Positions 11,101 to 23,100 of a stretch of DNA of 64,000 bases are shown piece after piece. How positions within the stretch are numbered: the first letter of the stretch is position 1; every line of letters starts with the position of its first letter. The stretch is from Micromonospora chalcea (lineage in GTDB: Bacteria; Actinomycetota; Actinomycetes; Mycobacteriales; Micromonosporaceae). A program made the translations under genes and the position numbers. The stretch covers positions 1 to 64,000 of the forward strand of contig NZ_MAGP01000001.1 of assembly GCF_002926165.1 (NCBI RefSeq), read 5' to 3'. The notes under the pieces are model-generated. The model made no database searches and was not told the DNA's origin. It saw nothing but the letters and a program-made list of their open reading frames with translations.

Positions 11101-14100
11101 TCTGGCCGGTGCTCGACCGCTCCGCCACCGGCGACGTGTCGGGCGCGGGGCTGGGCGCGGCCGGGCACGGGCTGCTCGGCGCGGCGGTGCGCCTCGCCGG
11201 CGACGACGAGGTCGTGCTGACCGGCCGGCTGTCGGCGTCCACGCACCCGTGGCTCGCCGACCACGTGGTCGGCGGCGCCGTGGTGCTGCCGGGCACGGCC
11301 CTCGTCGAGCTCGCGGTGCGCGCCGGCGACGAGGTCGGCGCCTCCCGGGTGCGGGAACTGACCGTCGCCGCGCCGCTGGTGCTGCCGAACCCGGGCGCGA
11401 TCCGCGTGCAGGTGCGCGTCGGCGCGGCCGACGGCTCCGGAACCCGGAGCGTGGCGGTGCACTCGCAGCCCGACGGCGACCCCGAGGACCCCTGGACGCG
11501 GCACGCCGACGGTCTGCTGGAGCAGGCCACCGACGAGCCGGCGCTGGGCTCCTGGCCGCCGGCCGGAGGCACCGAGGTGGACCTCGCCGGCTGGTACCCG
11601 GCGCTCGCGGAGCGCGGCCTGGCCTACGGACCGGCGTTCCGGGGCCTGCGGCGGCTGTGGACCGCCGGCGACGAGGCGTACGCCGAGGTGACCCTGCCGG
11701 ACGAGGCGGCCGGCGACGCCGGCGGCTTCGCCGTGCACCCGGCGCTGCTGGACGCCGCCCTGCACCCCGTCGGGCTGCTGCTGGCCGAGCGCTCCGGCGG
11801 ACCGCGTGTGCCGTTCGCGTTCGAGGGCGTGCAGGTGCACGCCTCCGGCGCCCGGACGCTGCGGGTGCGGCTGACCCGGGCGGGCTCGCGCGTGCGGCTG
11901 GTGGCCGGGGACGAGTCCGGCGTGCCCGTGGTGTCGGTCGAGTCGCTCGCCCTGCGGGAGATGACCGACGCCACCGGCGCGGAGGCCGCGGAGCGGTCGA
12001 TGTTCGAGGTGACGTGGCAGGCCGAGACGGTCACTCCGGCGCGGGACGTCTCCGGCTGGGTGCTGCTCGGCGACGGACCCGCCCCGGCGGACCTCGTCAC
12101 GCCGGTGTTCCCGACCGTCGGCGAGCTGACCGCGGCGGTCTCGGCCGGTACGGTCGAGGCGCCCCGCGCGCTCGTGGTCCCCGTGCCCGCCGGCAGCCCG
12201 GACGGCGACCTGCCCGACGAAGTCCGTACGGCCACCGCCCGCGTCCTGGCCGTGCTGCACTCCTGGCTGGACAGTGAGGCGCTGGCCGACACCACGCTCG
12301 TGGTGCTGACCCGGGCGGCGGTGGCCGCCACCCCGGCGGACGCGGTGCGGGACCTGCCCGGCGCTGCGGTCTGGGGTCTGCTGCGCTCGGCGCAGTCCGA
12401 GCACCCGGGGCGGATCGTCCTCGCCGACGTCGACGGGGACCTCACCCCGGCCACCCTCGCCGTGCTCGCCGCCGTCGCCGAGAACCCCTCGCCGACCGGC
12501 GGCCAGGTGGCCGTACGCGGCAACGAGGTGCGCACGCCCCGCCTGGGCCGGCCCGCCGGCCAGGCCGCCGACGAACTCGTCCCGCCGGACGGACTGTGGC
12601 GGGTCGGGGCGGTCAGCCCCGGCACCCTCGACGGCGTCGGCATGGTGCCCGCCGCCGCCGCCGCCCTGGACACGGGCCAGGTGCGCATCGCGGTGCGCGC
12701 GGCCGGCGTGAACTTCCGCGACGTGCTGATCGGCCTGGGCATGTACCCGGATCCGGCGGCCGTGATGGGCAGCGAGGGCGCGGGCGTCGTGGTCGAGGTC
12801 GGCCCCGGCGTGACCGACCTGGCCCCCGGCGACCGGGTGCTCGGCATGTTCGAGCCGGCCTTCGCCCCCGAGGTGATCGCCACCCGCGACCTCGTGGCGA
12901 AGATCCCCGCCGGCTGGTCGTTCGCGCAGGCCGCCTCCGTGCCGGTGGTGTTCCTGACCGCGTACTACGCGCTGCGGGACCTCGCCGGGCTGCGGTCCGG
13001 CGAGTCGGTGCTGATCCACAACGGCGCCGGTGGCGTCGGCATGGCCGCCATCCAGCTCGCCCGGCACTGGGGCGCGACGGTCCACGCCACCGCCAGCCCC
13101 GGCAAGTGGGGCGTGCTGCGGGAACTCGGGGTGGCCGAGGAGCGGATCGCGTCGTCGCGGACCACCGAGTTCGAGCAGACCTTCGGCGCGGCCACCGGCG
13201 GTGCCGGCGTCGACGTGGTGCTCGACGCCCTCGCCGGTGAGTTCGTGGACGCGTCGCTGCGGCTGCTGCCGCGCGGTGGCCGGTTCGTGGAGATGGGCAA
13301 GGCCGACGTACGCGACGCCGAAACCGTCGCCGCCGGCCACCCGGGCGTCACCTACCGCGCGTTCGACCTCAACGAGGCCGGGCACCGGCGCATCGGGGAG
13401 ATGCTCACCGAGCTGCTCGACCTGTTCGCACGCGGCGCGCTGCGCCCGCTGCCGCTACGGGCGTGGGACGTACGCCAGGCCCGGCAGGCGCTGCGCCACA
13501 TCAGCCAGGCCCGGCACATCGGCAAGGTCGTCCTGCGGGTGCCCGCCCCCGCCGACCCGGACGGCACCGTGCTCGTCACCGGCGCCGGCGGCGCCCTCGC
13601 CGGCGTGTTCGCCCGGCACCTCGTCGCCACCGGCCAGGCCCGGCACCTGCTGCTGGCCTCCCGCCGTGGCCCCGAGCACTACCGGGAGCTGGTCGACGAG
13701 CTGACCCGCGCGGGCGCCCGGGTCACCGCCGGCACCGCCGACGTGACCGACCCCGTGCAGGTGACCCGGCTGCTGGAACTGGTGGACCCGGCGCACCCGC
13801 TGACCGCCGTGGTGCACACCGCCGGGGTGATCGCCGACGCGACCATCGGTTCGCTGGACGAGTCCGCCCTGCGTACGGTGCTGGCGCCGAAGGTGAACGC
13901 CGGGTGGGCGTTGCACGAGGCCACGCGGCACCTGGACCTGTCGGCGTTCGTGCTGTTCTCGTCGGTGGCGGCCACCCTCGGCTCGCCCGGGCAGGGCAAC
14001 TACGCGGCCGCGAACGCGTTCCTCGACGCCCTCGCCCGGCACCGGCGTGAGCAGGGGCTGCCCGCCACCAGCCTCGCCTGGGGGCTGTGGGCGACCAGCA

Positions 14101-17100
14101 GCGCCATGACCGCCCACCTGGGCGGCAACGAGCACCGCAAGGCGATCCGCGCCACCAGCGCCCCGTTGACCGACCGGCAGGGCGTGGCGCTGTACGAGCT
14201 GGCGCGACAACGCGGCGCGGCGCACCTCGTCCTCATGAACCTGCCGCCGGCGTCGCGGGCGACCGGCCAGAACGTGCCCAGCCTGCTGCGGGACGTGGTC
14301 CGTGCGGGAGGCCCGGCCCGGCGCGCGGTGGGTCGCGGCCTCGCGGACACCGCCTCCGTACGCGACCGGCTGGCGACGCTCGGCCCGGCGGAGCGGCGCT
14401 CCCACCTGCTCGACCTGGTGGCCGCCGGCGTGGCGGCAGTGCTCGGGCACCGCTCGGCGGAGACCGTCGACGCCCAGCGCGCCTTCAAGGAACTGGGCTT
14501 CGACTCGCTCACCTCGGTGGAACTGCGCAACCGGCTCTCCGCCGCCACCGGCCTGCGGCTGCCCGCCACCGTGGCGTTCGACTACCCGACCCCGGTGGTG
14601 CTCGCCGAGTTCCTGGACCGGGAGCTCGGCGGCGCGGCAGTCGTGGACCGGCCCGCCGCGGTCGGCACCGCCGCCGCCCTCGACGAGCCGATCGCCATCA
14701 TCGGCATGGCCTGCCGGTTCCCCGGCGACGTGCAGACCCCCGAGCAGCTCTGGGACGTGGTCACCGCCGGCGCCGACGTCATCTCGCCCTTCCCCACGGA
14801 CCGGGGCTGGAACCTCGACGACCTGCGCGCCGACGGCCAGGACCCGGGCGCCGTACCACGGCAGGGTGGCTTCCTCCACGACGCCGCCCAGTTCGACGCC
14901 GCCTTCTTCGGGATCTCGCCCCGCGAGGCCCTGGCGATGGACCCACAGCAGCGGCTGCTGCTGGAGACCTCCTGGGAGGCCTTCGAGCGGGCCGGGATCG
15001 ACCCCCACTCGGCGCGGGGCAGCAGCACCGGCGTCTACGTCGGCCTGATCTACCACGACTACGCCTCCCAGGCCGCCGGCGGCACCGACGAACTGGACGG
15101 CCACGTCGGCAACGGCAGCGCCGGCAGCGTCGCCTCCGGCCGCATCTCGTACCTGTTCGGCCTGGAGGGCCCTGCCGTCACCGTCGACACCGCCTGCTCG
15201 TCGTCGCTGGTGGCGCTGCACCTGGCCACCCAGGCGCTGCGGCAGGACGAGTGCCGCCTCGCCCTCGCCGGCGGGGTGAGCGTCATGTCCACCCCCGGCA
15301 TGCTCACCGAGTTCTCCCGGCAGCGCGGCCTGTCGCCCGACGGGCGGTGCAAGGCGTTCGGCGCCGGCGCCGACGGCACCGGTTTCGCCGAGGGCGTCGG
15401 CATGCTCCTGCTGGAGCGCCTCTCCGACGCGCAGCGCAACGGTCACCGCGTGCTCGCCGTCGTGCGCGGCAGCGCCGTCAACCAGGACGGCGCCAGCAGC
15501 GGTCTGACCGCGCCGAACGGCCCCGCCCAGCAGCGGGTGATCCGGCAGGCGCTCGCCAACGCCCGGCTCGCCACCACCGATGTGGACGCCGTCGAGGCGC
15601 ACGGCACCGGCACCGCTCTCGGCGACCCGATCGAGGCGCAGGCGCTGCTGGCCACGTACGGGCAGGGCCGACCGCAGGACCGTCCGCTGTGGCTGGGGTC
15701 GGTCAAGTCGAACATCGGCCACGCCCAGGCGGCGGCCGGCGTCGCCGGTGTGATCAAGATGGTGCTGGCGATGCGGCACGGCGTGTTGCCGCCGACCCTG
15801 CACGCCGAGAAGCCGTCCCCGCACATCGACTGGACGGCCGGGTCGGTCGCGCTGCTCACCGAGGCCCGGCCGTGGCCCGCCGTCGACCGGCCCCGCCGCG
15901 CGGCGGTGTCGTCGTTCGGCATCAGCGGCACCAACGCACACACCGTCGTCGAGCAGGCCCCCGAGCCCGCCCCGGCGCAGGCCGCCCCCGCCACGGGCGT
16001 CCCGGGCGACCTCGTCGCCTGCGTCCTGTCGGCCCGCGACGCCGCCGCCCTGCACGAGCAGGCGCGCCGGCTGCGGACCCTCGTCGACGGCGAGCCGGAC
16101 CTGACCATCGCCGACGTGGGCCGGGCCCTCGCCACCGCCCGCAGCGCCTTCGAGCACCGCGCCGTGCTGCTGCCCGCCGACCGCGCCGGGCTGCTCGCCG
16201 CCCTCGGTGCGCTGGCCGACGACGAGCCCTCGGCCGCCGTCGTGCGGGGGATCGCCCGCCGCGGCCGCACCGCCGTCCTCTTCTCCGGCCAGGGCGCGCA
16301 GCGCGCCGGTATGGGTCGTGGGTTGTACGGGGCGTTCCCGGTGTTCGCTGCCGCGTTGGACGAGGTGTGTGGTCACCTGGATCCGTTGTTGCCGCGTCCG
16401 TTGCGGGGGGTGCTGTTCGCGTCGGAGGGCACGCCCGGGGCGGGGTTGCTGGATCAGACGGTGTTCACCCAGGCGGGGTTGTTCGCGGTCGAGGTGGCGT
16501 TGTTCCGCCTGGTGGAGTCGTTCGGTGTGGTGCCGGATCTGGTGGCCGGGCACTCCATCGGCGAGATCGCGGCGGCGCATGTGGCGGGCGTGCTCTCCCT
16601 GGCCGACGCGTGTGCGCTGGTCGCCGCGCGGGGCAGGCTCATGCAGGTCCTGCCGGCGGGCGGTGGCATGCTCGCCGTGGCCGCCGACGAGGCCGCGGTG
16701 GCCGAGTCGATCGTCCCGTTCGCCGACCGGGTCGGCGTCGCCGCCGTGAACGGCCCCACCGCCGTGGTGGCCGCCGTCGCCGCCGAGGCCCTCGACGAGG
16801 TGGAGCGGGCCTGGAAGGACCGGGGTGTGCGTACGCGCCGGCTCACCGTCAGCCACGCGTTCCACAGCCCGCTCATGGAGCCGATGCTGGCCGAGTTCCG
16901 GCAGACGCTCGACGGGCTGACGTTCCACTGGCCCGTCCTGCCGATCGTGTCGAACCTGACCGGGCAGGTCGCCGACCCCGACGAGATCGGCACCCCCGAC
17001 TACTGGGTCCGCCACGTACGCGAGACCGTCCGCTTCGCCGACGGGATCGCGAGCCTGCGCGAGCGCAACGTCCGTACCTTCCTCGAACTGGGCCCCGACG

Positions 17101-20100
17101 CGGTGCTCGCCGGCATGGTGGGCGCCTGCCTGCCGGACGACGACGCGGCGGCGGTCGTGGCGACCCTGCGCCCCGGCCGACCCGAGCCGGCGTCGCTGGT
17201 CCACGCGCTTGCGGAGCTGTACGCGCACGGCACGCCGATCACCTGGACCGCCCTCCTGCCGGCCGGAACCCGCCCGGTCGACCTGCCGACGTACCCGTTC
17301 CAGCGGCAGCGCTTCTGGCCGGCCGTGGGCCGGCTGCGCGCCGGCGACGTCAGCGGCGCCGGCCTCGGCGTGGCCGAGCACGGTCTGCTCGGCGCGGCCG
17401 TGGACCTGGCCGGCGACGACGAGATCGTGCTGACCGGCCGGATCTCCCCGACCACCCACCCCTGGCTGGCCGACCACGTCGTCTCCGGCGTGCCGCTGGT
17501 CCCGGGCACGGCCCTCGTGGAGCTTGCCGTCCGCGCCGGCGACGAGGCGGACCTGCCGCGGCTGCGGGACCTGACGGTGCTCGTGCCGCTGGTGCTCCCC
17601 GGGTCCGGCGCCGTACGGATCCAGGTGCGGGTGTCCGCGTCGGATTCGCCGCAGCGCCCCGTCGCCGTCTACTCCCGCCCCGACGACGACCCCGAGGCGG
17701 GCTGGACCCGGCACGCGGAGGGCGTGCTGGAACCGGCCACGGCCGACGAACCGCAGCCGACCGCCTGGCCGCCCGCCGGCGCCACCGAGGTGGACCTGAC
17801 CGGCTGGTACCCGGCGCTCCTCGAACACGGCCTGTCGTACGGGCCGGCGTTCCAGGGGCTGCGCCGGGTGTGGACCGGCGAGGACGACGTCTTCGCCGAG
17901 GTGGTCCTGCCGGACGACGCGGCGGCGGAGGCGGCTCGCTTCGGCGTGCACCCGGCGCTGCTGGACGCCGCCCTGCACCCGATCGGGCTGCTGCCCGGCG
18001 CCGAGGAGACGGGCGGGCCGCGCGTGCCCTTCGCCTTCGAGGGCGTACAGGTGCACGCCTCCGGCGCGAGGCTGCTGCGGGTGCGGTTGACCCGCAACGG
18101 CTCCGCGGTGCGGCTGACCGCCCGCGACGAGGCGGGCGCGCCGGTGGTGTCGGTGGACTCCCTCGTCCTGCGGGAGCTGACCGGGGTGGCCGCCCCGAAC
18201 GCGGCGTCGCGCTCCCTGTTCGAGGTGGCCTGGCAGGCCGAGGAGGCCGACCCGGTCGACGACGCGTCGGGCTGGGCGGTGCTGGGCGGGCCGGCCCTGC
18301 CGGGCGTCCCCGGTGGCCCCTCCGCCGAGACGATCCGGCAGCTGCGCGCCGCCATCGACGCCGGCATCGCCCCGCCGCGCCTGCTGCTCTTCACGCCGGC
18401 CGCGTCGCCCGCCGACGACGGCGACCCGGCGGAGGCCGTACGCACTGTCACCGCCGACGTGCTGGGCCTGGTGCAGGAGTGGCTGGCCGTCGACGCGCTG
18501 GCCGACTCGAAGCTCGTGGTGGTGACCCGGGGCGCGCTGGCCGTCCGCGACGGGGACCGGGTGAGCGACCTGGCCGCCGCGGCCGTGTGGGGCCTGCTGC
18601 GCTCCGCGCAGTCCGAGCACCCCGGTCGCATCGTCCTGGCCGACGTCGACGACGCGATCAACCCCGGCACGCTGGGCGTCCTGGCCCGCTTCGCCGCGGA
18701 CCCGGCCGGCGGTCAGGTCGCGGTGCGTGCGGGCGCGGTGTTCGTGCCGCGTCTGGTGCGTGCGGTCGCCCCGGTGTCGGTGGAGACGCCGGTCGTGGGT
18801 GAGGGTGCGGTGCTGGTGACCGGTGGTACGGGTGCGCTCGGGGCGTTGGTGGCGGAGCATCTGGTGTCGGCGCATGGTGTGCGGTCGCTGGTGCTGGTGT
18901 CGCGGCGTGGTCCGGAAGCCGCCGGTGCGGGCGAGCTGTCGGAGCGGTTGTCGGCGCTGGGTGCGTCGGTGCGGGTGGTGGCCTGTGACGTGACGGACCG
19001 GGACCAGGTGTTCGGTCTGGTGGCGGAGGTCGTTGCCGGGGGTCGGCTGGCGGGTGTGGTGCACACCGCCGGTGTCCTGGATGACGGGGTGATCGAGCGG
19101 GTCACCGAGGAGCGTCTGGCAAGGGTGTTGGCGCCGAAGGTGTCGGCGGGTTGGTTCCTGCACGAGGCGACGGCGGGTCTGGGTCTCGACTTGTTCGTGG
19201 TGTTCTCGTCGGTGGCGGGTGTGCTGGGTTCGCCGGGTCAGTCGGCGTACGCGGCGGGTAACGCGTTCCTCGACGGGCTTGCGGTCCACCGGCGGCAGCT
19301 CGGGTTGCCTGCGGTGAGTCTGGCGTGGGGCATGTGGGACACCCCCGGCATGGCCGCGTCGATCGGCGGCAACGACCGGGCCCGTACGACACGCGCCGGA
19401 CTCCGACCGATGAACGCCCGCACCGGCCTGGAACTCTTCGACGCCGCCGTGGGGGCACAGCGGGCGGCGCTGGTGCCGGCCGCGATCGACGTACCCGCGC
19501 TGCGGGCGGCAGCAGCCGGCGAGGTCGTACCGCCGATGCTGCGCAACCTGGTCGACGTGGCGACGACCCGCCGCCGTGCCGGCCAGGGCGCCCCCGGCGG
19601 CTGGGCCGACCGCCTCACCGGCCTCAGCGCAGAGGACGGCCTCGCGCAGGTCGACCAGCTGATCCGGGGCCTGGTCGCGCAGGTCCTCGGGCACGGCGGC
19701 GCCGAGGCGGTGCCGGCCGACCGGGCGTTCAAGGACCTGGGCTTCGACTCGCTGACCGCCGTCGAGCTGCGCAACCGGGTGAACGGCGCGACCGGCCTGC
19801 GCCTCACCTCGACCCTGGTGTTCGACCATCCGTCCCCGCAGGTCCTGGCGGCCCACGTGTACGCGGAACTCGCCGGCACCCGGCCCGGCGCCGTCACGAC
19901 CGACGAGGCGGCGACCGGCGACGCCGACGAGGCGATCGCGATCGTCGGCATGGCCTGCCGCTACCCCGGCGGGGTGGAGTCTCCCGACGAGCTGTGGAAG
20001 CTGGTCAGCACCGGTGGGGAGGGCATCGGGGAGTTCCCGGCCGACCGGGGCTGGGACCTGGAGTCGCTGTACGACCCGGACCCCGACCACGCCGGCACCT

Positions 20101-23100
20101 CGTACACCCGCCACGGCGGCTTCCTGTACGGCGCGGCGGAGTTCGACCCCGGCTTCTTCGGTGTCTCGCCGCGCGAGGCCCTCGCCATGGACCCGCAGCA
20201 CCGGCTGCTGCTGGAGGCGTCCTGGGAGACGTTCGAGTCGGCGGGCCTGGACCCGTCCGGCCTGCGGGGCAGCCGGACCGGTGTCTTCGCGGGCGTCATC
20301 TACCACGACTACTCGACGCGCCTGATGGAGACGCCCGAGGTCGAGGGCTACATCGGCACCGGCAACTCGGGCAGCGTGCTGTCCGGCCGGGTCGCGTACA
20401 CGTTCGGCCTCGAAGGCCCGGCGGTCACTGTCGACACGGCGTGCTCGTCGTCGCTGGTGGCGTTGCACCTCGCGGTGCAGGCGTTGCGGTCGGGTGAGTG
20501 TGATTTGGCGTTGGCCGGTGGTGTGACGGTGATGGCGACGCCCGGCACGTTCGTGGAGTTCTCGCGGCAGCGTGGTCTGTCGGCCGACGGCCGGTGCAGG
20601 TCGTTCGCGGCGTCGGCGGACGGTACGGGCTGGTCCGAGGGTGTGGGTGTGCTGCTGGTGCAACGGCTCTCCGACGCGCAGCGGGAGGGCCGGCGGATCC
20701 TGGCGGTGGTGCGGGGCAGCGCCGTGAACCAGGACGGTGCGTCGAACGGCTTGACGGCGCCGAACGGTCCGTCGCAGCAGCGGGTGATCCGGCAGGCCCT
20801 GGCGAACGCGCGGCTCACCACCGCCGAGGTGGATGTGGTGGAGGCGCACGGTACGGGTACGACGCTGGGTGACCCGATCGAGGCGCAGGCGTTGTTGGCG
20901 ACGTACGGGCAGGAGCGTCCGCAGGATCGGCCGCTGCTGCTCGGGTCGGTGAAGTCGAACATCGGGCATGCGCAGGCGGCTGCGGGTGTGGCTGGTGTGA
21001 TCAAGATGGTGTTGGCGATGCGGCACGGCGTCGTCCCTGCGACGCTGCATGTGGATGAGGCGTCCCCGCACGTCGATTGGTCGGCCGGGGCGGTCGCTCT
21101 GGCGACCGAGGCGGTGCCGTGGCCGCGGGTGGGTCGGCCGCGTCGGGCGGGGGTGTCGTCGTTCGGGATTTCCGGCACGAACGCGCACGTGATCATCGAG
21201 CAGCCGCCTGCCGAGGTGGTTGAGGGGGAGGTCGTCGTCCGCGAGGTGCCGGTGGTGCCGGTGCTGCTGTCGGCCCGCGACGCCGCGGCACTCGCCGGCC
21301 AGGCGGGCCGGTGGGCGCGGTGGCTCGCCGTGGACGAGGCCCCACGCGGCGTGGATGTGGCGTGGTCGTCGGTGGCGTCGCGGTCGGCGTTGGAGCACCG
21401 GGCGGTGGTGTCCGGGGCGAGCCGGGACGAGCTGCTGGCGGGTCTCGCGGCAGTGGCGGCCGGCGAGCCGTCGGGGGCCGTCGTGACCGGTTCTGCCGCC
21501 GCGCGCGGCCAGTTGGCGCTGTTGTTCTCGGGTCAGGGTGCGCAGCGTGCGGGGATGGGTCGGGAGTTGTCTGCTCTGTTCCCGGTGTTCGCCGTCGCGT
21601 TGGACGAGGTGTGTGGGCACCTGGATCCGTTGTTGCCGCGTCCGTTGCGGGAGGTGCTGTTCGCTGAGGCGGGTTCTGCTGAGGCGGGGTTGCTGGATCA
21701 GACGGTGTTCACGCAGGCGGGGTTGTTCGCGGTCGAGGTGGCGTTGTTCCGTCTGGTGGAGTCGTTCGGGATCGTGCCGGACATGCTGGCTGGTCACTCG
21801 ATCGGTGAGGTGACGGCTGCGCATGTGGCCGGGGTGTTGTCCCTGGCCGACGCGTGCGTCCTCGTGGCCGCGCGGGGTCGGTTGATGCAGGCGTTGCCGG
21901 CCGGTGGCGGGATGCTGGCGGTGGCCGCCGACGAGGCGGCGGTGGTGGAGTCTCTCGCCGGGCTGACCGACCGTCTCGGTATCGCGGCGGTTAACGGGCC
22001 CGCCGCTGTGGCGGTGTCGGGTGCCGTCGGGGCCCTGGATGAGGTGGAGCGGGTTTGGCGGGAGCGGGGTGTGCGGACCCGCCGGCTGACGGTGAGCCAT
22101 GCGTTCCACAGTCCGTTGATGGAGCCGATGCTGGCCGAGTTCCGCGCGGTCCTGCACGGCCTCACCTTTGCCACGCCGTTGTTGCCGGTGGTGTCGAACG
22201 TGACCGGGGCCCTGGCCGACGCAGGCGAGATCTGCACGCCGGAGTATTGGGTGCGGCATGTGCGCGAGGCGGTGCGCTTCGCCGACGGGATCGCCGCTCT
22301 GCGGGCTGCCGGGGTGGACACGTTCCTGGAGGTCGGCCCGCAGAGCGTCCTGACCGCGATGACCGCCGACCTGCTGCCCGATGACGAGGCCGTGCTGGCG
22401 GTGGCTGTGCAGCGCCGGGACCGTCCGGAGGTGCAGGCGTTGCTGCACGCCCTGGCGGAGTTGCACGTGCACGGGATGCCGGTGACCTGGGCGCAGTGGT
22501 TCGCCGAGAGCGGCGCGCGGCGGGTGGACCTGCCCACGTACGCCTTCCAGCGGGAGCGGTACTGGCCCGAGCCGGCGAACCGGCCGCGGCAGACGGCGAC
22601 CGACGGCGGCGACGCCGACTTCTGGAAGGCCGTCGAACGCGGCGACCTGAGCGCCCTCGCCGCCCAGTTCGGCGACGACGGCGCCGCCCTGGACGCCCTC
22701 ACCCCGGCGCTGCCGGTCCTGTCGACCTGGCACCGGGCGCGCACGCAGCGGGCCGTCCTGGACGCATGGTCGTACCGCGTCGGATGGAAGCGCGCCGACA
22801 TCACCGCCGGCCCGGCGCGGCCCGGCGCCTGGCTGCTCGTGACGGCGCAGGACGACCTGGCGGACGGCACCCGGGCGGAGGCGGTCACCAAGGCCCTCGC
22901 CGAGGTCGGCGCCGACGTGGTCCGGCTCACCGTCGACCCGGCCGGCACCGACCGGGCGGGCCTCGCCCGGCGGCTGGGCGACGCGCTGGCCGACGGTCCC
23001 GTCACCGGCGTGCTCTCCCTGCTCGGCCTCCGCGATCAGCCGCACCCCGCCCACCCGGCCGTGCCGGTCGGGACGGCCGCCACGCTGCTGCTGCTCCAGG

